Shown in pieces: positions 10,615-19,876 of a stretch of DNA of 64,000 nucleotides. A program made the position numbers and the translations under genes. Source of the DNA: Lolium rigidum (Eukaryota; Streptophyta; Magnoliopsida; Poales; Poaceae); contig NC_061508.1 of NCBI RefSeq assembly GCF_022539505.1, forward strand, positions 199,663,012 to 199,727,011, given 5' to 3'. Within the stretch, counting starts at the first letter, position 1. Each line of letters starts with the position of its first letter. The notes beneath the pieces were generated by a model that saw only the letters and a program-made list of their open reading frames with translations, was not told the DNA's origin and made no database searches.

Positions 10615-11167
10615 TCAGATTTCTCCGATAATGCCTTTGATCTGCAGCAGCTTCTCCTTGTTTGCACTGTTAACCTTGAAGAGGTCAAATAGTGTGTACT
10701 CTAGCTTCTTTTTCTCCTCCTTCCATGACTCTTCTTTCTTCTCCCACTTTTCCTTTCTAAGCTTCTCCATTGACTCCCAGTGCTTCTTCATCGACTCCCA
10801 CTGCTTCTTCTCCTCCTTCAAATAAAACAACTCTGAATTGAGCTTGATCACCTCAGCTTCTAATGCAGGCATGTCCAAATCAAAGATATCTTCCATCTCT
10901 TCATTCATCTTCTTTAAATTTGCCTCCATGACCCTCTTGGTCTTTCATAAATTTGTCAACATCATCCATTAAACTGTAGTAGTTCTTTTTGAACTTGTCC
11001 CTCTTCTCGACCAATTCTTGAACCAACTTGGCATTCTCAAGCCTCTCTTCAATTCTTTTGTCACTAGCCTCATGGTACATAGACCACAGCCTTCCCAAAG
11101 AATTCTTCAGAGCTTCTGGCCATTCTTCTACATCAACCCATTTCTGAAAACCATAATTCTCCACATA
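10615..11167 (-). pseudogene. Coiled-coil protein gene, last exon with frameshift
   Basis: On the minus strand a T-rich tract and TTTTTGTAG (RC of 11168-11176) form a good 3' splice site. The exon then reads YVENYGFQKWVDVEEWPEA and continues as a Lys/Glu-rich helix-forming protein to the stop at 10615-10617. A single-base frameshift near 10930 separates the first ~80 residues from the last ~104. The sequence resembles the region that follows the GRF zinc finger in a repetitive grass protein family, but the zinc finger itself is not seen. A candidate first exon in compatible phase is at 13036-13080. Probably a dead gene or transposon-captured copy. Confidence 0.4.
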
Positions 11168-11540
11168 CTACAAAAACAGTATTTTTCCAATTATTTACAA
11201 ATATACTTATGCTCTCTTAGTTGCAATGAACTAACCTGCAACTACATCAGTGAATAGAAAGACTAAACTATGATATACTTATGGTATCTTATCATTGATA
11301 CAAATAGAAATTTAACAAGTGCAATCATTTTGTACTGAACTACCATTAACAAGTGCAATCATTCATTTTAAGACTTTAACTGAACTACCATTAACTAAAC
11401 TGAATTTTGTTAATGAAGTTCTAATCGACCAGAAATTGCAAAAGAAACGAACTTTATTGACCTAAATCCACAGAAATCAAAATATCCCAATTCGGAATAA
11501 GAACCCTAACCCTAGATTCGAACTCAAAGATGAGAGGCTA

Positions 11541-13023
11541 GGGTTTGTTTGTTTGGGCTGCAGCTTTTGAAAAGCAGCTGTAGCTGTTGAGCTGTGAAAA
11601 AGCAGCTGTAAGAAGCAGCTGTTAGAAGCAGAAATTTGATGTTTGGTAGGAGAGCTTTTTATAGCTGTTGCTTTTGGTTTTAGGATGAAATGTCTGGAAT
11701 GCCACTAAGTAATTAAGATGTTGAAAAAATATAGTTTTGAAACAAATTAGCTATATCTAACCTATTTTTATCATAATTACCATGTTTAGCTTAGTTTACA
11801 GGTTTTTTGCTAGAATAATTTTTGTTACGTATTAGTCCAATATTTTAAACATATTGTGAAAGTAGGTTATAATCCAAAAATAAATCATCTCATAAATCAC
11901 GAGACTACATATAATCCAAACATGTCGTTTGTATTCATACCACAAGAAGAAAATATGTATTTGCATTATATATTCGCAAAAAAAGCAATATGCATACATC
12001 AGCCTTGCGTGCTCCAACAAAATCCGAAACATGTAGAATTGAATTTTTTCTTTAGCAAGCTCGCACGTATACATACATCCATAGAGCATACATGCGCAGA
12101 TCCAGCAAATATACAAGAAGCTTTCAAGACCATCACTACATCGCACAGGTTTCATCAACAAGGAACAAGCATCAACAGGGAAATCGAGTGGCCGGTGCCT
12201 CTTGGAGATCCAAGTCAGCAAGGGGAGATCTGAGACACCAAGATCCAGTGGACGGTGCCTCAGCCCTCAGGGAGATCCAAGAAAGTAACGCAAGATCAGG
12301 TACAGGGGCGCTCGACCACGACGGACGCCGCTGGACGGGAAGAGGACGGGGACGAGCTCCTCCTCCCGGTGAGGTCCTGTGCCCGACGGCCGACGGGAAC
12401 GAGCTCAGTCACCCGGTCGAATCGACGGAGGAGGGAGTTGTGGTAGGCCGAGAACGGGGAGTTGGGCGGCGGCGCGACCTTGTGGAGGACGACGGCGGCG
12501 CTAGCTTGAGGTCGACGGGGACGGCGGCGCCTCGACCTGCTGTCGCCGGCAGCGGACCTTGAGGACGACGGGGACGTCGGCGCGACCTTGAGGACGACGG
12601 CAATGGAGGCGGCCGGGGACGGAGGCCTCGACCTACTGGAGATGACGGCAGCGGCCGGGGACGGAGGCGGCGGCGGGGAACCGTAACCCTATCTATATCC
12701 AGTGTCCAGGGAACGCAAGGGGGAGAAGGGAAAAACGCCCAGGGGCTGCCGGGCTGGGCAAAACTGCAAGGGTCCGGCCGGTTTATAAGGGAGGGCAGTT
12801 TTTGCGTAGTTTTGTTGAAGAGGCAGGGGCATTTTCGAACTCCGCCGCTCGGGAAGCAGGGAGAAGCTCGGGAAGCAGGTCTCGACCTGCTTCGCCCCTC
12901 GCAGTACATTTTTTGGCAGCGCTTCTCACAAGCGCTTTGCAAATTTTTGTTGTTTGGTTAGGCTGCTGCTTTTTAGACCCCAAAAGCAGCAAAAGCAGAA
13001 GCAGAAGCCCAAACAAACAGGGC
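11541..13023. mobile_element. Tourist-like element, copy B (inverted relative of copy A)
   Basis: Left end GGGTTTGTTTGTTTGGGC, right end in reverse complement GGCCCTGTTTGTTTGGGC. The left 180 bp equals the reverse complement of the right part of copy A (GCTGCAGCTTTTGAAAAGCA, a GTTAGAAGCAGAAATTTGATG motif, then a TTTATAGC block). The right 250 bp equals the reverse complement of copy A's left part (GACCTGCTTCCCGAGCTT). So the element lies in the opposite orientation. The GC-rich cores (about 12270-12720 here) are not obviously alike. The flanking trinucleotides are CTA and TAA, so the target duplication is not clean. Its position falls in the putative intron of the coiled-coil pseudogene. Confidence 0.65.
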
Positions 13024-13035
13024 CTAAGAACTTAC

Positions 13036-13080
13036 AGGGAGGTGCTCCGGCGAGCTTTCACCGTCGTTCCAGCTAGGCAT
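13036..13080 (-). pseudogene. Candidate first exon of the coiled-coil pseudogene
   Basis: On the minus strand an ATG (13078-13080) opens 15 codons reading MPSWNDGESSPEHLP. A strong 5' splice site GTAAGT follows (RC of 13030-13035). The exon length is a multiple of three and the downstream exon at 11167 starts in the same phase. A start of this kind is what I would expect for the GRF-type family, but the linkage across the 1.9-kb gap, which includes transposon copy B, is inference. Confidence 0.3.
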
Positions 13081-13627
13081 GCGGCGGCGGGGGCAGCGGC
13101 GGCAATGGCGACGGCGGTGCGGGAGCCTCGACGGCGCTGCTTCAAAGGGGAGAAGGGCACGGTCGCTAACGCGCGGACAGGGGCGCGTGCCTCTTCTACC
13201 GTCCGTGAGTGGTGGGGCCCGCACGCCGTTAACGGCTCGTTGACGGAAGGTGCCACGTCATGCCTGACAGTGGGCCCGCGTTGTCTAAAACGCTGTCAAT
13301 CTGCGTTCAAAGGACGATCAGTGCTATTTGAAACAACTTCCACCAAATGTAGTAGTTCTGCACGATTGAAGCGAAAACTGGTAGTTTTCTGAAATTTTGC
13401 GTGAAAAGTAGTAGTTCTATGCTATATACTCCCATACGGCGGTACCGACATTCCTATCGACGACTATATGAAACGCGCCGGTGGAGATGCTCTAACACGG
13501 ACAGTCCGAGCACAGGTGAGCATGACACGCATGCGAGCATCGCCGGCCATCTGCCTAATCGGGCTCCCGTTCTCGTTGATCGACAAACCCGATTACTGCT
13601 AATCAAATCAACATCGCGATCGAATCA

Positions 13628-13849
13628 TTAAGAAAGCAGAGCAGGCATGGTGGTATGTGGAACCGAGTTCCCAACTAAAACCCGCGAGATATCACGATAC
13701 AACTCGTCCGCAGCGAGCGAGAGATGAGAGTCGCGAGATGGCTTCAAATCAGCCCCATCGCTGTCTTCGATTTCTCTAGCCTCTAGGTAGCACGGGCAGT
13801 CAGGGCTAATATTTGACGATGATAAAAAATGATTTGGTGCTCGGAACAT
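13628..13849 (-). pseudogene. Gene-like 3' fragment, unknown
   Basis: A 73-codon minus-strand frame whose C-terminal half (ADLKPSRDSHLSLAADEL, then a Tyr/Arg/Asp-rich segment) has the balanced composition of a real protein and ends in a stop at 13628-13630. There is no domain I recognise, and no upstream exon or splice site could be supported. Just to its left, at about 13475-13493, a GGTGGAGATGCTC-TAA motif looks like a single PIF-type terminus, so it may be part of a decayed element. Confidence 0.25.
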
Positions 13850-14099
13850 GTCGCTGCCTGAAAGGGACTGATGATGGGTGGACTGGACGCATCTCTCTCT
13901 CGCTCGGACTTTCTCTCGTGGAGACTACTGCTACTCCCACCATGGAAAGTCCAGTCACTCCTGCCTATTCTACGTGTGTGTATTTTTATTTTCCAAAAGG
14001 TAAACCGATCTACTTCCTCTATCAAAAATAAAAAGATCGCTCGAAATTTGGTGGCATCTACGTCTGATTTAGTGTATAGATACGTTCGAATTCACGACA

Positions 14100-14850
14100 G
14101 CTTTTTTTCTTTTTTAAAATTAACCACACATCCATGGAGAGAGAAACATACGCAGAAACATCCTATACAAAGATAAAATTACAATGAAGACCGCATGGAT
14201 TTCTGCAACTGCCATCGTCACCACTCATTCTCCTTGGACACTAGGAAGCACCATCGTCTGAAAAGGTTATTGAACTGAAGAAGTGCCCCGTTGTAGGTGG
14301 AGCAAAAATCAATCTGGCGTGTCGACCGGGAATCATCCCCATGCTCCTCGAATCTGGATCTGCTGCACATCATCGACGTCATCAAGGCAAAACATTAGAT
14401 CCCTCACCCTTAAACCTCCTGTTGCGTTCCTAAGCATCCGCCTTACTCCTCACACTGGCATAGCCGCCTGACACAACAACTGCCAAAATACTAAGAAACA
14501 CTAGATCCGCCACACCATAGAACCGAAGGGACACATATCCCATGGATCCCTCGACCTTGCCGACGGGGGCGCTGCGAAGATGAAGCTGGGATCAGGCAAA
14601 CTTTATTCTAAACACCGGAGTCGTCATCATTGAAACACCGCCACCCTAACCCTACTAGCTGTTGAGGTGGAGAGCCCCCTCCCCCCCCCCTCGCCACCGA
14701 CGAAGCCGATCGAGGGAGGAGATGAGTCGCCTCCTGTTCGCCTTTTTTGGGAGAGAGGAGACAGAACCGATTACGGCTCCAGGGAAGAATAGGTTAATCC
14801 ACGACAACTTTTTGGAAAAGAGGAGGTATTAATAATCATCAATAATAGTA
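14100..14850. other. No gene confirmed
   Basis: Mixed-composition DNA with a C-run at 14683-14692 and a GC-rich patch around 14530-14780. I see no supported coding frame. Confidence 0.4.
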
Positions 14851-14855
14851 CAAAT

Positions 14856-15370
14856 ACATTTTTTTGCGGGTAAAAGAGGATATATTAAGCAGTAGGGCTT
14901 ACAACGAGATCATGATCAAGGGTCTGTCTAACACAATCAAGACCCGAGCCATGCCACACCATAGTATGAGCTTACATTTTAAAGTAATGAAAGTATAAAT
15001 AGATCGTTGGACCAGGTCCGAGCAACGATTACAAGCAATAAAACGAGTCGAAAGTGCGCTGCCATCCTCACCCTCTATCAACCATCGCCAATGATGTGGC
15101 TAGTAAATTATCTGAGACCATAACAACGTTTACGAAAACCAACAAGGTCCCACTAGATGACACACAACTCCACAAGCTCTCTGCCGACGCTAAGCATACT
15201 ATAGAAGCTAGGATAGAGCAGAGAGAACATTATTCTAATTTCACGGCGTGGACGCCGCCTCTCCATACCAAACAAGACAAGGACGAAAACCCACCAGCCG
15301 CCGAGAGGCGCAACAAAGTAGCCTAAATTGCCTTGATCACCGCACCGTCTCTCTCCCAAATTTGAGAACT
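14856..15370 (-). mobile_element. Possible LINE-derived fragment
   Basis: Read on the minus strand, the segment ends in AATATATCCTCTTTTACCCGCAAAAAAATG (positions about 14886 down to 14857). A TTAATATAT...CCCGCAAAAAA end is common at LINE 3' tails in grasses. No reverse transcriptase motif is visible. Both boundaries are approximate and the assignment is weak. Confidence 0.25.
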
Positions 15371-16060
15371 CCTTACTACTACCTTTAATTTGTTATTTAG
15401 AATTCGGTCTAGTTAGCCTTTTTTTAAAATAGAAAAACATGTAGTGTTTTTTTCATGTGTGTCCACCCTGGATATTTTTCGCACGTCCCCTCTGGCCGTA
15501 CCTTTGTGTGTTTCTTTTGACTATACGATTGTGGCGAAAGCTACAGCTCTAATATAGCAATCACTTAGTTGTCCTAGGTTATTTCTCCAGATAATTAACA
15601 TGCGGCCTTTACTCGGAAGATCAGACATGAAAAATTGAAAAAACGCAACGCGTAGAGGTTGACAGTGATCGATCGTTGCTTTGTGGGACAGCAACCCCTC
15701 CACATCGGAAAAGTCATTTAAGAACGGAGTGTTTACCTTTCATTGAACAAGAAAAGCACTTGCTCTCCCACTCGATCGATCGATCGACCATTATATGTGT
15801 ACTCGTACGTGGCCATCAGCGGAAAGCAGTAGCTAATTCTGTAGCCTTGCCAGTGGAGAAGCAGCCTTTATATTAGAGATAGCTTACAGGTATGCTTGAT
15901 AGTTTGGCCAAACTTTTTCATACTTTTCTCCCCTGCCGTGGGAACCCATAGAGAGCATTTCATTTGCCTTTATTAAGAAAAAAAAATACTCTACGTCTTT
16001 TCAGCAAGAAACTATACTCCTAATAGAATAACAAGAAATGGTGGTTTCCAGTTAGAGTTA
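15371..16060. other. No gene seen
   Basis: Intergenic DNA. A short GATC run (CGATCGATCGATCGA, about 15773-15787) and a small A-run near 15980 are the only visible structures. Confidence 0.45.
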
Positions 16061-16068
16061 TGTGCATG

Positions 16069-16225
16069 CATAAGCGGACCCAGGAAAATTTTGAAGCCTG
16101 GGCAAATAGGCTTAGTGTGCTAATTTTGTATCGAATACATGTAAAATACGGACGAAAATAAGCCTGCCGGCCGGCCGGAAGCCTGGGCGGCCGCCCGGGC
16201 TGGAGGGATGCTAGATCCGCCTATG
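16069..16225. mobile_element. hAT MITE (157 bp)
   Basis: Bounded by a perfect 8-bp duplication TGTGCATG (16061-16068 and 16226-16233). Ends are CATAAGCGGACCCAGG and, in reverse complement, CATAGGCGGATCTAGC. The inside includes repeated GAAGCCTGGGC and a GGCCGCCCGGGC patch. The size, 8-bp TSD and CA...TG ends fit a small hAT derivative. Confidence 0.8.
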
Positions 16226-16371
16226 TGTGCATGGGACATACACGAACTTCTCCAAGATCTCAAATAATTGCAGATTGGGGTCAAGTGCTACACCAACTTG
16301 TCACGTTGTCGGGCAAAATAGGAGAATCAGATGGCCTGAAACAAAGTTCTGGCAATTGCATTTTTTCTACT

Positions 16372-16593
16372 ATGATCAGGATGGTTGCAGCAGATAATAT
16401 GAGGCTGGAGAAGCTAGCTGCTGACCAGGAAGTTATCATGCAGAGGATGAAATTGGAGAAGACGATGATGGTGAGGGCTCACAAGGTAGAGCTTAGAGAG
16501 TGGGAGAAGAAGGAATTTGACCTTGTTGTGTTAGGTGATGTATGGATGATGTTGTATGTAGTTTTTGCCTTGATAACAATTGGCTTTGTCTGA
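16372..16593 (+). pseudogene. Coiled-coil/TM C-terminal gene fragment
   Basis: The frame reads MIRMVAADNMRLEKLAADQE, continues as an amphipathic Lys/Glu/Met-rich helix, and ends in a hydrophobic segment (VWMMLYVVFALITIGFV) before TGA. A terminal coiled coil plus membrane anchor is seen in some GRF-zinc-finger proteins of grasses. Here only the end is left. The preceding 147 bp are open in the same frame but begin inside the hAT MITE flank, so the upstream part of the gene is missing. A plausible AT-rich 3' UTR follows to about 16690. Confidence 0.35.
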
Positions 16594-17094
16594 TTGCAAT
16601 TGCGTAAAGTGGCTATCTTTGTAAGCACGATGTAGATTGGAACTATATTTATCAAAATTGAATATAATTGTCCTGAATAATTGTTCTCTATTCGTATTGT
16701 TGTGTTGCAAATATGTTCACACGACATAGCACTTGACTTGGAGTTAATTTTGACAGAAACATTGTCTGTGTTTTGAGAGATAACATTGCCAGAAAAAAAG
16801 TAGCACTAATTTTAACAAGATCCACAAGAAAATTCACTAAAATTTTCATATCCAATTCATAGGAAAATTCACTGAATTGCATCTCAGTTCAGACAACAAA
16901 TATTGACACAATAACCTAACTTGGCAACATAGTTTGCAACATACTTGAAAATAAAATGGAAAGTGGTATATATCCTAATGAAAATCAAACTCCACTAGAT
17001 ATTCCTGCATACATGAGAATTTTGTGAAATGGGCTTTCTGCATTGTATTCAAAGCAAGAAGTACAGTTTGGCCTTGTTGTCCTCTTTGCAGCTG

Positions 17095-17560
17095 CTCATC
17101 ACCAAACATCATATGCTAAGCACTTCCTAGGCCTATTCTGTAGTTTCCTCTTCTAGTAAAACAATCCTCTAGTTGTGACTGCAACATCTCCTGCTGATAT
17201 ACCCGATGTGCTTGCAACAAATGGTGCAATTCTTTTTTTGCTTGCAGATTTGCCACACCATCTGGTCTTCTTGCTCCAATTTGTCTGGCTGTGTTTCTTC
17301 CTCTGCCTCTTCCTCTGAAATCCCCCCTATTGGTGTATATTTGTCACTCTACTCCCTGCCAGTGAAATTGGATCCCTAGCAGTAGCAAGAAATGCACTAT
17401 GCGGTTCTCCAGCCATCATGAATTCTTTGGTGCAACATAAGTAACTATGGCCACCAAATAGAAATGCACTAGCAGTAGCAAAGAATTCATGATGCGGTTC
17501 TCCTGCCAGAGAAGTAACTATGGCAAGAAACTTTGCATTCTCCTCCTCCATCAGAAATAA
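17095..17560 (-). pseudogene. Decayed minus-strand gene remnants
   Basis: On the minus strand 17551-17327 holds a frame with an internal direct repeat (AGEPHHEFFATASAFL and AGEPHSAFLATA). Further down, about 17318-17125, an Arg/Gly-rich stretch (FRGRGRGRNTARQIGARRPD) runs to a TAG. Neither matches a domain I can name. They lie between the coiled-coil fragment and a Mutator transposase exon, so they are probably parts of the same decayed Mutator-like unit. Confidence 0.25.
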
Positions 17561-17918
17561 CTATGCGGTTCTTGCTCCACCAATTAGCTCGTCTAGTTTC
17601 TTCCTTAAATTTGGAAAAATAGTTCTAACCATGTCTTAGCTTCTTTCTACTTACTGACAGATCGGTGCATCAAGTCGTAGAACACATTCTCAAGCATAGA
17701 AAGCATGGGCATTTCTCTAGCTTCTAATATATAGCTACAATTACAGAGAGGAATAGACATTGAGAATTTGCATTCGGAGAATTAACATAAGGTAGTAATG
17801 AACACATGGATCAACAAGAACAAGTACCTATTGAACACTTCACAATGGTCATTCAGTAGCATGTCACATTTGCAAAAATCACTGAAAAATGTCTTGATCC
17901 ATATGTTGGTTAGAAGTT

Positions 17919-18107
17919 CTATCCGAGCATAAGTAGCAGACAGTCAGCTTGGAGTTTGTTCAAATTTTTCTGCCACTTGACAATGGTAGTAGATCTTGCT
18001 ATGGCCCACAAGTGATTCTTCAACACTTCTCCTTTGTGTCCAACCTTCTGATAATTTTGATGCAAATGCCTAACACAGAACTTGTTTTCTGCATCTGTGA
18101 ACTCCAT
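17919..18107 (-). pseudogene. Mutator-like (MULE) transposase exon fragment
   Basis: The minus-strand frame reads ENKFCVRHLHQNYQKVGHKG and then LKNHLWAIARSTTIVKWQKN. FCxRHL followed about 20 residues later by LW..AR is the well-known block just downstream of the catalytic core in plant MuDR/MULE transposases. The DDE residues and the SWIM zinc finger are not found nearby. The copy is therefore a fragment without transposition activity. Confidence 0.6.
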
Positions 18108-18243
18108 TTTAACTGCATTTATGAGGCTCCGAAAATTCGAGCAATCAAATAGTTAACACAATAAAATAATTAACACAAATAAACAGTTAAAATAAACAAG
18201 TAACAAATTAACACAAGCAAACAAATTAACACAAGCAAATTAG

Positions 18244-18376
18244 TACCTTTTCCTTGCCACTCATAATTGTTTCTGGAGCTGTATTGGTGATATTCACATC
18301 AACCATAACAGTTGTCCAAACCCCACTCCCAAGCAGTGGTACATTCCACTTTAACCAACCCCATGGCACCTGAGAA
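18244..18376 (-). pseudogene. Possible second exon of the MULE remnant
   Basis: On the minus strand a CAG acceptor (RC near 18372) is followed by an open stretch VPWGWLKWNVPLLGSGVWTT ending in SGKEK at a GTACTA donor near 18247. The splice-like borders and tidy composition suggest an exon. It matches nothing I can name and is tied to the transposase fragment only by position. Confidence 0.2.
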
Positions 18377-18379
18377 AAT

Positions 18380-19440
18380 GTAGTCATTTGAATTCTTGTT
18401 ATATTCGAAGAGACAAAACGATCCCAACAAGTAGCATCCTCACTTTACTACCTTTATCCGAAGTTACTTGTTGAAGATTTGTCCACATATATGCCCATAT
18501 AGACGTGTTTTATCATATAGATACACATGAATCTATACAAACGTGGCCCACTATATTTGAAGAGGAAGACTGGTAGGGGAATTGAAAGAGAAAGGTTGTC
18601 CAGATATGAGGACTTGAGCCCATTTACTTCTCAAGGCTAACTGTTTACTTTAACCCATTTTCCTTCCTTCTCTGTTAACTTTGGGTAGAGGATAAGAATA
18701 GCTACAAGCCTTCTTCGCCTTTGAAATAAAAACCATTTCGTTGGTGCGACATCCCCACAATCCAAGGCCATTAAACTTTACACAAACATGATCACTTTTG
18801 CTAAATTATGATTTTTTCTTGTCTTTTTACATCTAGAATTTATAAATGAAAACCTGTGGGAAATGCACTTTTCTTCTATGGTGCATATGCTTCCTTTATC
18901 CAAAAAAATTAAATTTCTAAATGTTAAAACATTTAGGAAAAGGTTTTCGCATGTATATAACCATGTTCTATGTGCACACATAATGTTTCCCTGAAAACCG
19001 ACATTTTTATGGCACTGTTAAAAAATGTCATGAAAAATCCCTTATTTTAGCACCAGATTTTTTCTTTTTTACATGGGCTGCAAAAAGGCGAATTTCGCTG
19101 AAACAACTTGTGAGCATGTACGATGTGGACATATACACTAGACAGTAGACATTTGGTTTTCAATTTTTTTGACATTTTCAAATATGTTAGAATGCATTTC
19201 AAATAAAGGGAGCACACGCACCCAGGACCCAAAACGCCGCATTCAAAACCTGTGCCAAACTGTTCTTGCACAATTTTCAGGTATTTTTGTATGTTTTCAC
19301 AAACGATTGTACTATTTTCTCCACCAGGTAAGACACATTTCTAGCAAGCGACTGAGCAAACACAGGATTCAGGAACAAATGAAAGGGTCATACTCATATT
19401 AGACTCAACAACAGAAGATACAGCTACAAACGTATCACTA
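18380..19440. other. No gene seen
   Basis: AT-rich DNA between the MULE remnant and the TM9 gene. Around 18780-19260 the sequence looks like a diverged non-coding repeat, but I could not define ends. Confidence 0.4.
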
Positions 19441-19656
19441 TAGTGCCGGCTCTAGTATCAGTCCTCTACACACTATATCATCATTCCTTGGTGGAACTCC
19501 AAGATAATATTGTGAGTGAGGAGGTACACGTTCAGGACACGCAACTTGCTTGGACACAAAATTCAGAAGCAATATCCCGAGAGCAATCTGCCGGTTTGCT
19601 TCTCTTGAGCTTCCCTACTGATATCCATGACTGACGTCACACCACTGCAGTCTTGG

Positions 19657-19876
19657 TTACTCGCACTTGATGGAACGGTAAATGTGTCGAACAAATACCA
19701 GTGATGCACGGAAACCAACAGTTCCCAGCATGAGGAAGAAACCGTAGCAGACACAGGTCATGTAGCCGAAGAAGAAGGATGTTTGCATGAAGCCTGACAT
19801 GTCTGACCGGGCATGGTAGTAGTAGATGCAGTAGAAGAAGATGAAAATACCAGTGGAGCCTCCACAAAGGACAGAT
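19657..19876 (-). other. TMN exon 7 with stop
   Basis: 220 bp including the TAA at 19657-19659, acceptor TTTGCAG. Encodes spans 8 and 9 and the RSIKCE tail. Intron 6 (440 bp) has a 19-20 bp A-run on the plus strand at about 19890-19908, i.e. a T-run in the transcript. Confidence 0.9.

Noticed and set aside
12409..12942. Minus-strand 177-codon frame
   Set aside because: GC-rich core of Tourist-like copy B; Pro/Arg/Ser-rich, no domain, and no match to copy A's core.
13475..13496. Single PIF-type terminus GGTGGAGATGCTC-TAA
   Set aside because: No matching left terminus could be found, so I do not call an element.
14003..14075. Stowaway-like start (CTACTTCCTCTATCAAAAATA)
   Set aside because: Only one weak end, with no opposing terminus or clear TA duplication.
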